DNA of 64,000 nt from Sphaerotilus hippei (GCF_003201595.1 NZ_QJJS01000002.1:124001-188000); one strand, 5' to 3'. Shown: positions 33,972 to 47,124, counted from the first letter of the stretch. Notes: generated by a model not told the origin, from the sequence alone. Made by a program: numbers and translations.

Positions 33972-36086
33972 TTGTCCCGACCTGCCGCGCCCTCGGAGCA
34001 GACCAGGGTGTTCACCCATGTGCTGCACCGGCGTTATGCGCTCTACACCGTCGGCGTGCTGCTGTTCGTGATCCTGCTGGGGTTGCTGGAGCGCGTGGGC
34101 TGGTCCCGCAGCTGGATCGGCGGCACCTTCCTGTTCGCCACCGTCATCGTCTATGCGGTCATCGGCCTGATGTCGCGCACCACCGACGAGGCCGAGTACT
34201 ACGTGGCCGGACGCCGGGTGCCGGCGATCTACAACGGCATGGCGACGGCGGCGGACTGGATGTCCGCCGCCTCCTTCATCGGCACGGCGGGCGTGCTCTA
34301 CCTGCAGGGCTTCGCCGGCCTGGCCTACATCCTGGGCTGGACCGGCGGCTACTGCCTCGTGGCCCTGCTGCTGGCGCCCTACCTGCGTCGCCAGGGCTGC
34401 GTCACCCTGCCCGAGTTCCTGGGGGCCCGCTACGGCGGCGTGCTGCCGCGGCTGGTCGGCGTGGCCGCGGTGGTGCTGGTGTCCTTCGTCTATGTCGTCG
34501 TGCAGATCTACGGCGTCGGGCTGATCACCTCCCACCTGACGGGCTTCAATTTCGAGGTCGGCGTCTTCGTCGGGGTGGGCGGGGTGCTGGTCTGCTCCTT
34601 CCTGGGCGGCATGCGGGCGGTCACCTGGACCCAGGTGGCGCAGTACATCGTGCTGATCGTCGCCTACCTGACGCCGGTGGTGTGGCTGTCGCTGAACCAG
34701 ACCGGCAGCCCCTTGCCGCTGATGAGCTACGGCCAGCAGCTGGCCCAGGTGAGCGCCCGCGAGGCGGCCCTGCAGCACGATCCCGGCGAACGCTCGGTGA
34801 GGGACATGCTGGCGCTGCGGGCGGCCGACCTGCAGCGCAAGCTCGACGACGTGCCTCAGGCCATGGTCGACGATGCCGAGACCCTGGCGGCGCAGGCCCG
34901 TGCGCTGCAGGCGGCCGACGCGTCGCTGCCGGCGCAGCAGCGTGCCGAGCGGCGCTACCTCAACCGCCCGCAGACCGAGGAGGCCGCTCGCCTGGCCTAC
35001 CAGCACCAGTACGACGAGACCCGGCTGCACGCGGCGCCGCTGGCGGGCATGCCACCCCAGGCGCTGCCCCATGCCGCAGGGGATCCGGCGGGGGATGCGG
35101 CGTCGAGGTCGGCCTACGAGGTGGCGCGCCGCAACTTCGCCGCGCTGGTGATGTGCCTGATGCTGGGCACGGCCGCCATGCCCCATGTGCTGACCCGCTA
35201 CTTCACCACGCCATCGGTGCGTGAGGCCCGGCGCTCGGTGGCCTGGTCGCTGTTCTTCATCGTGCTGCTCTACCTGGCCGCGCCGGCGCTGGCGGTGATG
35301 GTCAAGTACGAGGTGCTGACCACGCTGATCGGCACGCCCTTCGATCAGCTGCCGGCCTGGATCCAGCGCTGGAGCAAGCTCGATCCCAGCCTGGTGGCGG
35401 TCGAGGACGTCAACGGCGACGGCCTGCTGCAGCTGGCCGAGATGCGCCTGGGGGGCGACGTCATCGTGCTGGCGGCACCGGAGATCGGCGGCCTGCCGCT
35501 GGTGGTGACCTATCTGGTGGCCGCGGGCGGCCTGGCGGCGGCGCTGTCGACGGCCGACGGGCTGCTGCTGACCATCTCCAATGCGCTGTCGCACGACCTC
35601 TACTACCGCGTGGTCAATCCGGCGGCCGCGCCGATCCGGCGTGTCATGGTGTCCAAGTTCCTGGTGCTGGTGGTGGCGCTGCTGGCGGCGTTCATCGCGT
35701 CGCTGAAGTTCGCCGACATCCTGCAGTTCGTCTCGGCGGCGTTCTCGCTGGCCGCGGCCGCCTTCTTCCCGGCGCTGGTGCTGGGCATCTTCTGGCGCCG
35801 GGCCAGCCGGACCGGGGCGAGCCTGGGCATGCTGGTCGGGCTGGCCGTGTGCCTCTACTACATGGTGACCAACCAGCCCCAGCTGCGGGCCCTGTTCGGC
35901 GTGACCCTGCCGCTGGCGCAATGCCGGTGGTGGGACATCGAGCCGATCGCCGCGGGCATCTTCGGCGTGCCCGCGGGCATGGCGGCCCTGGTGGTGGGCA
36001 GCTGGCTCTGGCCGGCCTCCCCCGACGAGCATGAGGCGCACCAGCGGGTCGTCGATGCGATCCGCTTCCCGGGGCCTGGCGAATAG
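33972..36086 (+). CDS. Sodium:solute symporter, VC_2705-like subfamily
   Basis: Member of the SSS (solute:sodium symporter) family, 704 residues, with about 13-14 membrane helices. Recognisable are [32 protein letters not shown] and, in the second half, [20 protein letters not shown]. Residues about 250-390 form a long charged, Ala/Gln/Arg-rich insert not membrane-like. Residues 479-490 match an EF-hand loop ([12 protein letters not shown]). Start TTG 33972 is supported by AGGAGAG (33959-33965). The subfamily is probably a Na+-coupled carboxylate or acetate transporter, but the substrate is unknown. Confidence 0.85.
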   Translation: MSRPAAPSEQTRVFTHVLHRRYALYTVGVLLFVILLGLLERVGWSRSWIGGTFLFATVIVYAVIGLMSRTTDEAEYYVAGRRVPAIYNGMATAADWMSAASFIGTAGVLYLQGFAGLAYILGWTGGYCLVALLLAPYLRRQGCVTLPEFLGARYGGVLPRLVGVAAVVLVSFVYVVVQIYGVGLITSHLTGFNFEVGVFVGVGGVLVCSFLGGMRAVTWTQVAQYIVLIVAYLTPVVWLSLNQTGSPLPLMSYGQQLAQVSAREAALQHDPGERSVRDMLALRAADLQRKLDDVPQAMVDDAETLAAQARALQAADASLPAQQRAERRYLNRPQTEEAARLAYQHQYDETRLHAAPLAGMPPQALPHAAGDPAGDAASRSAYEVARRNFAALVMCLMLGTAAMPHVLTRYFTTPSVREARRSVAWSLFFIVLLYLAAPALAVMVKYEVLTTLIGTPFDQLPAWIQRWSKLDPSLVAVEDVNGDGLLQLAEMRLGGDVIVLAAPEIGGLPLVVTYLVAAGGLAAALSTADGLLLTISNALSHDLYYRVVNPAAAPIRRVMVSKFLVLVVALLAAFIASLKFADILQFVSAAFSLAAAAFFPALVLGIFWRRASRTGASLGMLVGLAVCLYYMVTNQPQLRALFGVTLPLAQCRWWDIEPIAAGIFGVPAGMAALVVGSWLWPASPDEHEAHQRVVDAIRFPGPGE

Positions 36087-36091
36087 TCTGC

Positions 36092-36121
36092 TGGACCTGG
36101 GGTGGTGGCAGGTGCTATACT
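36092..36121 (+). promoter_or_regulatory. Promoter upstream of rpsF
   Basis: TGGACC (36092-36097) with an 18-base spacer precedes TATACT (36116-36121), which carries an extended -10 TGC just before it (36113-36115). It lies just after the symporter stop and gives an rpsF leader of about 70 bases. Confidence 0.55.
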
Positions 36122-36198
36122 GGTCGGCTTTCCCTTGCTGCACCTGTTACAGACGCAACGGTGCGGCTTCCGATTCACGGAACCCACAAGGAGTATCC

Positions 36199-36561
36199 AT
36201 GCGTCACTACGAAATCGTGCTGCTGGTCCATCCGGACCAGAGCGAACAAGTTCCAGCCATGCTGGAGCGTTACAAGAGCCTGGTGACCGCCAGCGGCGGT
36301 GCCGTGCACCGTGTTGAGGATTGGGGCCGCTTCCAGCTGGCCTACATGATCAACAAGCTGGCCAAGGCGCACTACCTGTGCATCAACATCGAGTGCACCA
36401 AGGAAGTGTTGGTCGAGCTCGAAACCGGCTTCCGCTTCAACGATGCGGTGCTGCGTCATCTGACCGTCAAGAAGGACAAGGCTGACACCGGTCCTTCCGC
36501 GATGATGAAGCGCGTCGAGAAGGAAGAAGCCCGCAAGTCTCAGCAGGAGACGACCTCCTGA
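36199..36561 (+). CDS. rpsF: 30S ribosomal protein S6
   Basis: Small-subunit protein that binds S18, encoded two genes downstream. The 120-residue product begins [19 protein letters not shown] and has [15 protein letters not shown]-like core ([20 protein letters not shown]), ending in an acidic/basic tail. ATG 36199 is preceded by AAGGAG at 36188-36193. First gene of the rpsF-priB-rpsR-rplI operon. Confidence 0.97.
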   Translation: MRHYEIVLLVHPDQSEQVPAMLERYKSLVTASGGAVHRVEDWGRFQLAYMINKLAKAHYLCINIECTKEVLVELETGFRFNDAVLRHLTVKKDKADTGPSAMMKRVEKEEARKSQQETTS

Positions 36562-36608
36562 GTGTGCGCTGCACGCCCAGCTCCTGATCCGCGCGAGCGA
36601 GACCGGTC

Positions 36609-36917
36609 ATGAATCGGATTGAACTCAGCGCCCAGATCATGGAGCGTCTGCCCATGCGCTACACCCCCGCCGGCCTGCCGGCTCTGGATGTCCGGCTGTC
36701 CCATGCCTCCAGGCAGGAACATCTGGGCCAGATGCGGCAGGTGGATCTCGAGATCCACGCCACCGGCATCGGGGAAACGGCCTTGCAACTGGAGCGTCTG
36801 GCGGTGGGTTCCACCGTCCAGGTCACCGGTTTCCTGGCCAGGCAGCGCAACGGGCGTGGCGTGATGCTGCACATCATCGAGCTCGACTCTCGTTCCAACG
36901 TTCCAGATTCGTTTTAG
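36609..36917 (+). CDS. priB: Primosomal replication protein N
   Basis: Single-stranded DNA-binding OB-fold protein of the PriA-dependent restart primosome, 102 residues. It resembles a shortened SSB: MNRIELSAQIMERLP at the start, LPALDVRLSHAS, ALQLERLAVGSTVQVTGFLA. It lies between rpsF and rpsR, the invariant location in beta- and gamma-proteobacteria. Start ATG 36609. Confidence 0.93.
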   Translation: MNRIELSAQIMERLPMRYTPAGLPALDVRLSHASRQEHLGQMRQVDLEIHATGIGETALQLERLAVGSTVQVTGFLARQRNGRGVMLHIIELDSRSNVPDSF

Positions 36918-36926
36918 GAGGTTCAC

Positions 36927-37211
36927 ATGCCCCCGCCACGTGGTAAGTTTTCCAAAGACCGCAAGACCAAGCGCAACCAGCAATCGCTGCTGTTCAAGCG
37001 CAAGCGCTTCTGCCGCTTCACGGTCGCCGGTGTCGAGCACATCGACTACAAGGACATGGATGTCCTGCGCGACTTCGTCGGCGAGAACGGCAAGATCACG
37101 CCGGCTCGCCTGACGGGCACCCGTGCCATTTTCCAGCGCCAGCTGACCGTGGCCATCAAGCGTGCTCGCTTCCTGGCCCTGCTGCCGTACAGCGACCAGC
37201 ACAAGGTCTGA
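36927..37211 (+). CDS. rpsR: 30S ribosomal protein S18
   Basis: 94-residue basic small-subunit protein that pairs with S6. The conserved motif KRFCRFTV and [25 protein letters not shown] are present, with an N-terminal [12 protein letters not shown] extension. A TAGGAGG precedes ATG 36927 and overlaps the priB stop codon. Confidence 0.97.
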   Translation: MPPPRGKFSKDRKTKRNQQSLLFKRKRFCRFTVAGVEHIDYKDMDVLRDFVGENGKITPARLTGTRAIFQRQLTVAIKRARFLALLPYSDQHKV

Positions 37212-37221
37212 GGAGCCACTG

Positions 37222-37674
37222 ATGCAAATCATCCTGCTCGAAAAAGTGTCGAACCTGGGCAACCTGGGTGACGTGGTCAAGGTGAAGGACGGCTACGCCC
37301 GCAACTTCCTGATCCCGACGGGCGCTGCCCGCCGTGCCACGACCAAGGCCGTGGCCGAATTCGAAGCCCGTCGTGCCGAGCTCGAGAAGGCTCACGCCGA
37401 GAAGCTGGCGGCCGCTCAGGCTCAAGGCGAGAAGCTGGCTGGCCAGACCGTCCCGGTCTCCCAGAAGGCTGGCGTCGATGGCCGTCTGTTCGGTTCGGTC
37501 ACCAACGCTGACGTCGCTGCCAGCCTGAAGGCCATGGGCTTCGACCTGCTCAAGGCTCAGGTGCGTCTGCCCAACGGCCCGCTGAAGGTCGTCGGCCAGC
37601 ACGCCGTGACCGTCGCGCTGCACACCGACGTCGTGGTTGAAGTCACCGTCGCCGTGGTGGGCGAGAGCGCCTGA
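37222..37674 (+). CDS. rplI: 50S ribosomal protein L9
   Basis: Large-subunit stalk-base protein, 150 residues. It begins [21 protein letters not shown] and includes the signature [16 protein letters not shown] and a long charged connecting helix, ending [11 protein letters not shown] 37222 follows AGGAG. A strong intrinsic terminator follows the gene. Confidence 0.98.
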   Translation: MQIILLEKVSNLGNLGDVVKVKDGYARNFLIPTGAARRATTKAVAEFEARRAELEKAHAEKLAAAQAQGEKLAGQTVPVSQKAGVDGRLFGSVTNADVAASLKAMGFDLLKAQVRLPNGPLKVVGQHAVTVALHTDVVVEVTVAVVGESA

Positions 37675-37698
37675 TCGCTCTGCGGCTCTCACTGCCTG

Positions 37699-37724
37699 AA
37701 AGGCCGGCTGATGCCGGCCTTTTT
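37699..37724 (+). terminator. Intrinsic terminator of the rpsF-rplI operon
   Basis: AAAGGCCGGC (37699-37708), loop TGAT, GCCGGCC, then five T. It ends the ribosomal operon, so dnaB must be read from readthrough or its own promoter. Confidence 0.88.
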
Positions 37725-37772
37725 CGTTTCCGCCTCTGCTGCCGCGGGTGACGTCCCGCCTATCATCGAGTC

Positions 37773-39191
37773 ATGGCTGTCCTGTTTCCTGGTGCCGCTG
37801 CCGCTTCGTCCGGTGGTGATGATGAAGTTGCCCGCCTGCGCATTCCGCCCCATTCAGTCGAGGCGGAGCAGAGCGTGCTGGGTGGCTTGCTGCTCGACAA
37901 CAGCGCGTCCGACCGTGCCGGTGACCTGCTCAAGGAAGACGACTTCTATCGGCACGAGCACAAGCTGATCTATGCCGCCATCATGGCGCTGATCGGCGGC
38001 AACAAGCCGGCCGACGTGATCACGGTCTACGAGCACCTGCAGAACATGGGGCGCTCGGAGGAGGTCGGCGGGCTGGTCTACCTGAACTCGCTCGCGCAGA
38101 GTGTGCCCAGTGCGGCCAACCTGAGGCGCTATGCCGAGATCGTGCGCGAGCGGGCCATCCTGCGCAAGCTGGTGGCCGCCAGCGACGAGATCGCCACCAA
38201 TGCGCTCAATCCCCAGGGCAAGGCGGTGGCCGAGATCCTCGACGAGGCCGAGGGCAAGATCTTCAAGATCGGCGAGGAGGGCTCGCGCAACAAGCAGGGT
38301 TTCCAGTCGATGGACAACCTGGTGGTGCAGCTGATCGACCGGGTCCAGGAGCTGGCCGAAAACGGTGCCGGGGACGTCACCGGCGTGCCCAGCGGCTTCG
38401 TGGACCTCGACCGCATGACCGCCGGCCTGCAGCCGGGCGACCTGGTCATCCTGGCGGCCCGCCCGTCGATGGGCAAGACCGCGTTCGCGCTCAACATCGG
38501 CGAGCACGTGGCCGTCAAGGAGCAGCTGCCGGTCGTCGTGTTCTCGATGGAAATGGGCGCCTCCCAGCTGGCGCTGCGCATGGTCGGCTCGCTGGGGCGG
38601 GTCGACCAGCAGCACCTGCGCACCGGTGCGCTGCGCGACGACGAGTGGGGCCGGCTGTCCGAGGCGGTCGACCAGCTGCGCAACGTCAGCCTGTTCATCG
38701 ACGAGACGCCGGCGCTGAGCTCGACCGAGCTGCGCGCGCGCTCCCGGCGCCAGGCCCGCCAGTGTGGCAAGCTGGGCCTGATCATCATCGACTACCTGCA
38801 GCTGATGAGCGGCTCGAGCTCCAGCAGCGGCGAGAACCGCGCCACCGAGATCAGCGAGATCTCGCGCGGGCTCAAGGCGCTGGCCAAGGAGCTGCAGTGT
38901 CCGGTGATCGCGCTGTCGCAGCTCAACCGCTCGGTCGAGCAGCGCACCGACAAGCGCCCGATGATGAGCGACCTGCGTGAATCGGGTGCCATCGAGCAGG
39001 ATGCCGACGTCATCATGTTCATCTACCGCGACGAGTACTACAACAAGGACACCAAGGAGCCGGGGGTCGCCGAGATCATCATCGGCAAGCAGCGCAACGG
39101 GCCGGTCGGCACCGTCAAGCTGGCCTTCCTGAAGCCGCTGACGAAGTTCGAGAACCTGGCGCCGGGCTCCTACGGCGGCAGCGAGTACTGA
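37773..39191 (+). CDS. dnaB: Replicative DNA helicase DnaB
   Basis: Hexameric helicase that unwinds the fork. The 472-residue product has the N-terminal DnaB domain (HSVEAEQSVLGGLLLDN), the Walker A ARPSMGKT (Lys235), a Walker B-type LGLIIIDYLQLMSG and the arginine-finger region RNGPVGTVKLAFL. Start ATG 37773 is 48 bases past the rplI terminator, and no clear ribosome-binding site is seen. Gene order rplI-dnaB is conserved. Confidence 0.97.
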   Translation: MAVLFPGAAAASSGGDDEVARLRIPPHSVEAEQSVLGGLLLDNSASDRAGDLLKEDDFYRHEHKLIYAAIMALIGGNKPADVITVYEHLQNMGRSEEVGGLVYLNSLAQSVPSAANLRRYAEIVRERAILRKLVAASDEIATNALNPQGKAVAEILDEAEGKIFKIGEEGSRNKQGFQSMDNLVVQLIDRVQELAENGAGDVTGVPSGFVDLDRMTAGLQPGDLVILAARPSMGKTAFALNIGEHVAVKEQLPVVVFSMEMGASQLALRMVGSLGRVDQQHLRTGALRDDEWGRLSEAVDQLRNVSLFIDETPALSSTELRARSRRQARQCGKLGLIIIDYLQLMSGSSSSSGENRATEISEISRGLKALAKELQCPVIALSQLNRSVEQRTDKRPMMSDLRESGAIEQDADVIMFIYRDEYYNKDTKEPGVAEIIIGKQRNGPVGTVKLAFLKPLTKFENLAPGSYGGSEY

Positions 39192-39214
39192 GTCCGCCGG
39201 CCGGGCCTCCACGA

Positions 39215-39252
39215 ACATCGGGCGCATCCCCGCGAGGGGATGCGCCCGATGT
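39215..39252. terminator. 17-bp perfect inverted repeat with GCGA loop (bidirectional)
   Basis: ACATCGGGCGCATCCCC (39215-39231), loop GCGA, and the exact reverse complement (39236-39252). It lies between the convergent dnaB and Bax-inhibitor gene and can serve either. GCGA is a GNRA tetraloop, so the RNA form would be very stable. No T-run follows. Confidence 0.75.
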
Positions 39253-39301
39253 CGTTGGTGGCCTGGATGCGGGTGCGGTGTGCCGCGCCCGCAGGCGGGG
39301 C

Positions 39302-39997
39302 TCAGTCGCGTTCGCCGCCGAAGATGCCCAGCAGGGCCAGCAGGTTCTGGAAGATGTTGTAGAGGTCCAGATAGATCGCCAGCGTGGCGCTGATGTAGTT
39401 GGTCTCGCCGCCGTCGATCACGCGCTTGATGTCGTGCAGCATGAAGGCCGAGAACAGGCCGATCGCGATCACCGACAGCGTCATCATCAGCGCGCTGGAC
39501 TGCACGAACAGGTTGATCAGGCCGGCGGCCAGCAGCACGATCGCGCCGATGAACAGGAACTTGCCCATGCCTGACAGGTCGCGCTTGATCACCGAGGCCA
39601 GCGTGGCCATCGCGAAGAACACGCCGGCCGTGCCGCCGAAGGCCATCATGATCAGCTGGCCGCCGTTGCGCAAGCCCAGCACGGCCGCCAGCATGCGCGA
39701 GAGCATCAGCCCCATGAAGAAGGTGAAGGCCAGCAGCACGGCCACGCCGACGGCCGATTCCTTGGTGCGCTCGATGGCGTACATGAAGCCGAAGGCGCCG
39801 GCCATGAAGATCACCAGGCTCATGCCCATGCCCAGGCTGGCCATGACGCCGGTGCTCACGCCGATCCAGGCGCCCAGCACGGTGGGCGCCATCGACAGCG
39901 CCAGCAGCCAGTAGGTGTTGCGCAGCACGCGGTGACGCTGGGCGGCCTGAGTCCCCGAGCCCGTGGTTCCGGGGAGGCCGTGAAGGCTGTGGTCCAT
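39302..39997 (-). CDS. Bax inhibitor-1/YccA family membrane protein
   Basis: 231-residue polytopic protein with seven predicted membrane helices, of the BI-1 (UPF0005) family. Conserved features include RNTYWLLALSM at the start, FGGTAGVFFAMAT, the central SAFMLHDIKRVIDGGETNYI with the Asp pair, and LDLYNIFQNLLALLG at the end. Some members leak calcium or bind FtsH (E. coli YccA); neither is shown here. Start ATG 39997. Confidence 0.9.
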   Translation of the reverse strand: MDHSLHGLPGTTGSGTQAAQRHRVLRNTYWLLALSMAPTVLGAWIGVSTGVMASLGMGMSLVIFMAGAFGFMYAIERTKESAVGVAVLLAFTFFMGLMLSRMLAAVLGLRNGGQLIMMAFGGTAGVFFAMATLASVIKRDLSGMGKFLFIGAIVLLAAGLINLFVQSSALMMTLSVIAIGLFSAFMLHDIKRVIDGGETNYISATLAIYLDLYNIFQNLLALLGIFGGERD

Positions 39998-40348
39998 GTG
40001 ATCTCCAGAAAGGACGGTGAGTGACAGGGCGTGGACCCGGCGAAGCTCATTCTAGTTCCCGCTCCCTGGGGTGGCGGGGGTGCAAGCCGGGCCGGCGCGC
40101 CCCGTGGCGGGGCTCGCCAGCGAGTCGGCAACAGGGTGTACGGGGCAGCGATGCAAAGTGGTGCATGCCGTCAAGGTTATAATCCCGCGGTTTGTCCGCC
40201 AACTACGCCGCCTAGCGCCTACCCTCTGTCCGCCTCCCGAAGGCCGCTGCTTCCTTGTCACCCTGTTGCATGGGTGGGAGGAGCGCGACTTCGAGCGATC
40301 GCCGCGGAAGAAGGCCGTTCCGCTGGGTGCGCACTATCCGGAGTTCCC
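39998..40348. other. Divergent intergenic region with carA leader
   Basis: 351 bases between the Bax-inhibitor gene and carA. The plus strand has TATAAT near 40178-40183, giving a leader of about 160 bases. A GCCCCG/CGGGGC hairpin (loop TGG) lies at 40099-40113. A TAGAAT on the minus strand (40054-40049) could serve the Bax-inhibitor gene. No small gene looks real here. Confidence 0.45.
40178..40183 (+). promoter_or_regulatory. -10 element of carA
   Basis: Exact TATAAT followed by C, with a poor -35, as before rpsB. A start near 40190 leaves a 160-base leader before GTG 40349. Confidence 0.55.
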
Positions 40349-41525
40349 GTGCTGCCCGTCCTGCCCCCCGCTATCCTCGCACTCGCAGACGGCACGGTCT
40401 TTCTTGGCACTTCGATCGGCGCTGCCGGTCACACGGTCGGTGAAGTGGTGTTCAACACCTCGCTCACCGGCTATCAGGAAATCCTCACTGACCCGAGCTA
40501 CTGCCGGCAGATCGTGACCCTCACGTATCCGCACATCGGCAACTACGGTGTCAATGAACAGGATGTCGAAGCCTCGAAAGTCCATGCCGCCGGTCTGATC
40601 ATCAAGGATCTGCCCGTCCGTTCATCCAACTTCCGGCAGACGCTCACGCTCTCCGACTACCTGGCCCGCGAAGGCACGGTGGCCATCTCCGACATCGACA
40701 CCCGCCGCCTGACGCGCGTGCTGCGCACCCAGGGTGCACAGAACGGCTGCATCATGGGCTTCGCCGCTGACACGGTGGTGACCCAGGCGATGATCGACGA
40801 GGCCGTCGCCCTGGCGCGTTCGGCGCCGAGCATGGCCGGCCAGGACCTGGCCCGGGTCGTCAGCCGCAGCGAGCCGCAGGTCTGGACCGAGACCGAATGG
40901 CAGCTGTTCGGCTCGAACGGCCAGCCGGGCTTCGGTGTCCAGGACGCACCGCGTTTCCATGTCGTCGCCTACGACTTCGGCGTCAAGCGCAACATCCTGC
41001 GCATGCTGGCCGAGCGCGGCTGCAAGGTCACCGTGGTGCCCGCCACGACGTCCGCTGCCGAAGTGCAGCAGTTCAAGCCTGACGGCATCTTCCTGTCCAA
41101 CGGCCCCGGCGACCCGGAGCCCTGCGACTACGCCATCGAGGCCGCCCGCGAGCTGATCGAGACCGGCATCCCGACCTTCGGCATCTGCCTGGGTCACCAG
41201 ATCATGGCGCTGGCCTCGGGTGCGAAGACCTTCAAGATGAAGTTCGGCCACCACGGCGCCAACCACCCGGTCAAGGACCTGGACAACGGCCGCGTGTCGA
41301 TCACCAGCCAGAACCACGGTTTCGCGGTCGACGCCGACACGCTGCCGGCCAACCTGCGCCCGACGCACGTCAGCCTGTTCGATGGCACGCTGCAGGGCCT
41401 GGCCCGCACTGACCGTCCCGCGTTCTGCTTCCAGGGTCACCCGGAAGCCTCGCCCGGCCCCCACGACATTGCCTACCTGTTCGACCGCTTCACTGCATTG
41501 ATGTCGGCACAAGCGGAGAAGAAGA

Positions 41526-41533
<8 letters not shown>
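40349..41533 (+). CDS. carA: Carbamoyl-phosphate synthase small subunit
   Basis: Glutaminase subunit feeding arginine and pyrimidine synthesis. The 394-residue protein starts at GTG 40349 ([20 protein letters not shown]), preceded by CGGAG at 40339-40343. It contains [32 protein letters not shown], the class I amidotransferase loop FGICLGHQ with Cys280, and [12 protein letters not shown] much longer frame is open upstream but carries no homology. The stop overlaps carB by eight bases. Confidence 0.96.
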
Positions 41534-44801
<3,268 letters not shown>

Positions 44802-44820
44802 ACTGCATCCGGCCTGAAGC

Positions 44821-44856
44821 CCGCCGCCGCTCTCCCGTCAGGGGGCGCGGCGGCGG
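44821..44856 (+). other. 10-bp hairpin between carB and greA
   Basis: CCGCCGCCGC (44821-44830) pairs with GCGGCGGCGG (44847-44856) across a 16-base loop. The trailing TCCTTCC is only weakly T-rich, so termination would be partial at best. Confidence 0.5.
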
Positions 44857-44907
44857 TCCTTCCTGGGTGCTCTCCGATTTCCTTTCCACGAACAGACACG
44901 AACAGAC

Positions 44908-45384
44908 ATGGCCACGATTCCGTTGACCAAACGCGGCGCCGCGCTGCTGAAGGAAGAGCTGCATCGCCTCAAGACGGTGGAGCGCCCGGCCGTCATCACC
45001 GCGATCGCCGAAGCCCGCGCCCAGGGCGACCTGTCGGAGAACGCCGAATACGACGCCGCCAAGGACAAGCAGGGCTTCATCGAAGGCCGCATCCAGGAGG
45101 TCGAGGGCAAGCTGTCGGTGGCCCAGGTGATCGATCCGTCCACGCTCGACGCGGGCGGGCGGGTCGTGTTCGGCTCCACCGTCGACCTCGAGGAAGAGGA
45201 GAGCGGTGCGGAGGTGACCTACCAGATCGTCGGCGAGGACGAGGCCGACCTGAAGCAGGGACTGATCTCCGTGGGCTCGCCGATCTCGCGTGCGCTGATC
45301 GGCAAGTCCGCCGGCGACGTGGCCGAGGTGCAGGCGCCGGGCGGCATCAAGCGCTACGAGATCATCGACGTGCGTTACGCCTGA
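44908..45384 (+). CDS. greA: Transcription elongation factor GreA
   Basis: Stimulates transcript cleavage by backtracked RNA polymerase. The 158-residue product has the coiled-coil N domain ([39 protein letters not shown] with the acidic tip) and a C-terminal FKBP-like domain ([26 protein letters not shown]). Start ATG 44908. greA after carB is a common arrangement. Confidence 0.96.
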   Translation: MATIPLTKRGAALLKEELHRLKTVERPAVITAIAEARAQGDLSENAEYDAAKDKQGFIEGRIQEVEGKLSVAQVIDPSTLDAGGRVVFGSTVDLEEEESGAEVTYQIVGEDEADLKQGLISVGSPISRALIGKSAGDVAEVQAPGGIKRYEIIDVRYA

Positions 45385-45398
45385 GATCGGAGCACGAC

Positions 45399-45884
45399 AT
45401 GCTGCTGCGCGTGCGTGGGGTGCTGGTCGCGCTCTGGCTGGGTCTGGTGGTGACGCTGGCGCTGGTGGTCGCGCCCACGCTGTTCGGTCAGCTCGACCGG
45501 GTGCTGGCCGGCCAGGTGGCTGGCGCGATGTTCCGCATCGAGGCCCATGCGGCCCTGGGGCTGGCCGCGGCGCTGTTCCTGATCGAGCGGCGCCTGGCGC
45601 GCTCGGCGGCGCTGCAGGGCAGCCCCTTGCCGATGACCGGCCTGCTGCTGGTGCTGGGGGCGCTGTTCTGCACCGTCTTCGGCTACTTCGCGCTGCAGCC
45701 GATGATGGAGGCCATCAAGGCGGGCACCCCGGGGCGCTGGAGCTTCGGCATGCTGCATGGCCTATCCAGCAGCTTCTTCGCGCTCAAGGGCCTGCTGCTG
45801 CTGGTGCTGATGTGGCGCTGCGTGTCGGCCACGGCATCGGGTCCGTGCGCCAGGCCGGTCGCGGCGACGGCCTCGCGGGCATGA
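45399..45884 (+). CDS. DUF4149 membrane protein
   Basis: 161-residue protein with four predicted helices (about residues 6-25, 48-65, 78-96 and 120-137). The pattern RVRGVLVALWLGLVVTLAL and VAPTLFGQLDR at the start plus FGMLHGLSSSFFALK late in the sequence matches DUF4149 (TMEM205-like). Function unknown. It follows greA by 14 bases and probably shares its transcript. Its last helix ends close to the C terminus, which is Ala/Ser-rich. Confidence 0.8.
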   Translation: MLLRVRGVLVALWLGLVVTLALVVAPTLFGQLDRVLAGQVAGAMFRIEAHAALGLAAALFLIERRLARSAALQGSPLPMTGLLLVLGALFCTVFGYFALQPMMEAIKAGTPGRWSFGMLHGLSSSFFALKGLLLLVLMWRCVSATASGPCARPVAATASRA

Positions 45885-45920
45885 AAAAGCCGGTGAGCCC
45901 CCTCGAAGGGCTCACCGGCC
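45884..45920 (-). terminator. Intrinsic terminator of yhbY (minus strand)
   Basis: GCCGGTGAGCCCC (45889-45901), loop CTCGAA, GGGGCTCACCGGC (45908-45920). The five A at 45884-45888 become a T-run on the minus strand, so it terminates yhbY. The stem also lies just past the DUF4149 stop. Confidence 0.85.
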
Positions 45921-45943
45921 GATGGATGAAAGGGCCTGGCGGG

Positions 45944-46423
45944 TCAGTCCGTCTGGGAGCGCTTCTTCACGCTGAGCAGGCGTTTCTTGGTGCGCTTGAC
46001 GATGCCGCCGGCGGTCAGGCGCTGGTTGCCCAGCACGGTCAGTTTCTTGACCTGGGCACGCTGGCTGCCGCTCTTGGAGAACTTCAGGATCTTGACGACC
46101 CGCGGGCCGGGGTGGCGGCTGGTCGACTCGTCGGCCACGGCCTTGGCAGGGATCGGCCGCCACAGCACCAGCAGCTTGCCGATGTGCTGGATCGGCGCGG
46201 CGCCCAGCTGGTCGGCCAGCTCGGTCAGGAAGGCCTCCCGCTGGATGCGGTCGTCGCTGAACACGCGGATCTTGATCAGGCCGTGGGCCTTGAGCGCGGC
46301 GTCGATTTCCTTCGTCACGGCAGGAGTGAGTCCCTCGCCCCCGATCATGACGACCGGGTCGAGGTGGTGGGCGGCCGCGCGATGTTCTTTGCGCTGGGCC
46401 GGGGTCAATTGGATTGCAGACAT
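45944..46423 (-). CDS. yhbY: YhbY-type CRM-domain RNA-binding protein
   Basis: 159-residue protein with an N-terminal CRM (YhbY) domain of about 95 residues: [20 protein letters not shown], the GxxG-type loop MIGGEGLT, and [11 protein letters not shown]. The remaining 60 residues are basic and variable, longer than the 97-residue E. coli YhbY. The E. coli homologue binds pre-50S particles. It is divergent from rlmE with 20 bases between start codons. Confidence 0.9.
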   Translation of the reverse strand: MSAIQLTPAQRKEHRAAAHHLDPVVMIGGEGLTPAVTKEIDAALKAHGLIKIRVFSDDRIQREAFLTELADQLGAAPIQHIGKLLVLWRPIPAKAVADESTSRHPGPRVVKILKFSKSGSQRAQVKKLTVLGNQRLTAGGIVKRTKKRLLSVKKRSQTD

Positions 46424-46443
46424 TCCTCTATTATCGTGCGCTC

Positions 46444-47124
46444 ATGAAGGTCGACACCAAAAGCAAGAAACTCAACAAGGCGTGGCTCAACGAGCACATC
46501 CACGATCCTTACGTCCGACAGGCCCAGAAGGACGGCTATCGCTCCCGCGCGGCCTACAAGCTCAAGGAGATCGACGAGACCTTCCACCTGATCCGGCCCG
46601 GCCAGGTCGTCGTGGACCTGGGGGCCACGCCCGGCGCCTGGAGCCAGTACGTGCGGCGCCGGCTGGCGCCCAAGGGGGTCTCGGGCGGCGGTGCGGCCGT
46701 CGGCGAGCTCAACGGCAGCATCATCGCGCTGGACCTGCTCGATTTCGAGCCCATCGAAGGGGTGCAGTTCATCCAGGGCGACTTCCGCGAGGACAGCGTG
46801 CTCGAGCAGCTGGTGTCGCTGCTGGAGGGGCGCAAGGTCGATGTCGTCGTGTCGGACATGGCGCCCAACCTGTCGGGCATCGACGTCTCCGATGCGGCGC
46901 GCATCGCGCATCTGGTCGAGCTGGCGATCGAGTTCTGCCAGTCGCACCTGCGCACCGATGGAGCCCTGGTCTGCAAGGTGTTTCACGGCAGCGGCTACAG
47001 TCAGCTGGTCGACACCTTCCGGCAAGCCTTCCGCGTGGTCAAGCCGGTCAAGCCCAAGGCCTCCCGGGATCGCTCGTCGGAGACCTTCCTGGTCGGGATC
47101 GGGCTGAAACCCTCGAAGGCATGA
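46444..47124 (+). CDS. rlmE: 23S rRNA (uridine-2'-O)-methyltransferase RlmE (FtsJ)
   Basis: Heat-shock-inducible methyltransferase of U2552 in 23S rRNA (E. coli). The 226-residue product has the SAM motif [13 protein letters not shown] at residues 57-69, the catalytic Lys in [12 protein letters not shown], a [11 protein letters not shown] block and [12 protein letters not shown] at the C terminus. ATG 46444 has no upstream Shine-Dalgarno and the leader may be very short. In many bacteria it is followed by ftsH. Confidence 0.95.
   Translation: MKVDTKSKKLNKAWLNEHIHDPYVRQAQKDGYRSRAAYKLKEIDETFHLIRPGQVVVDLGATPGAWSQYVRRRLAPKGVSGGGAAVGELNGSIIALDLLDFEPIEGVQFIQGDFREDSVLEQLVSLLEGRKVDVVVSDMAPNLSGIDVSDAARIAHLVELAIEFCQSHLRTDGALVCKVFHGSGYSQLVDTFRQAFRVVKPVKPKASRDRSSETFLVGIGLKPSKA

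Noticed and set aside
40255-40443. Arg-rich small frame overlapping the carA start
   Set aside because: Out of frame with carA, no ribosome-binding site, no homology; composition is that of a GC-rich shadow.
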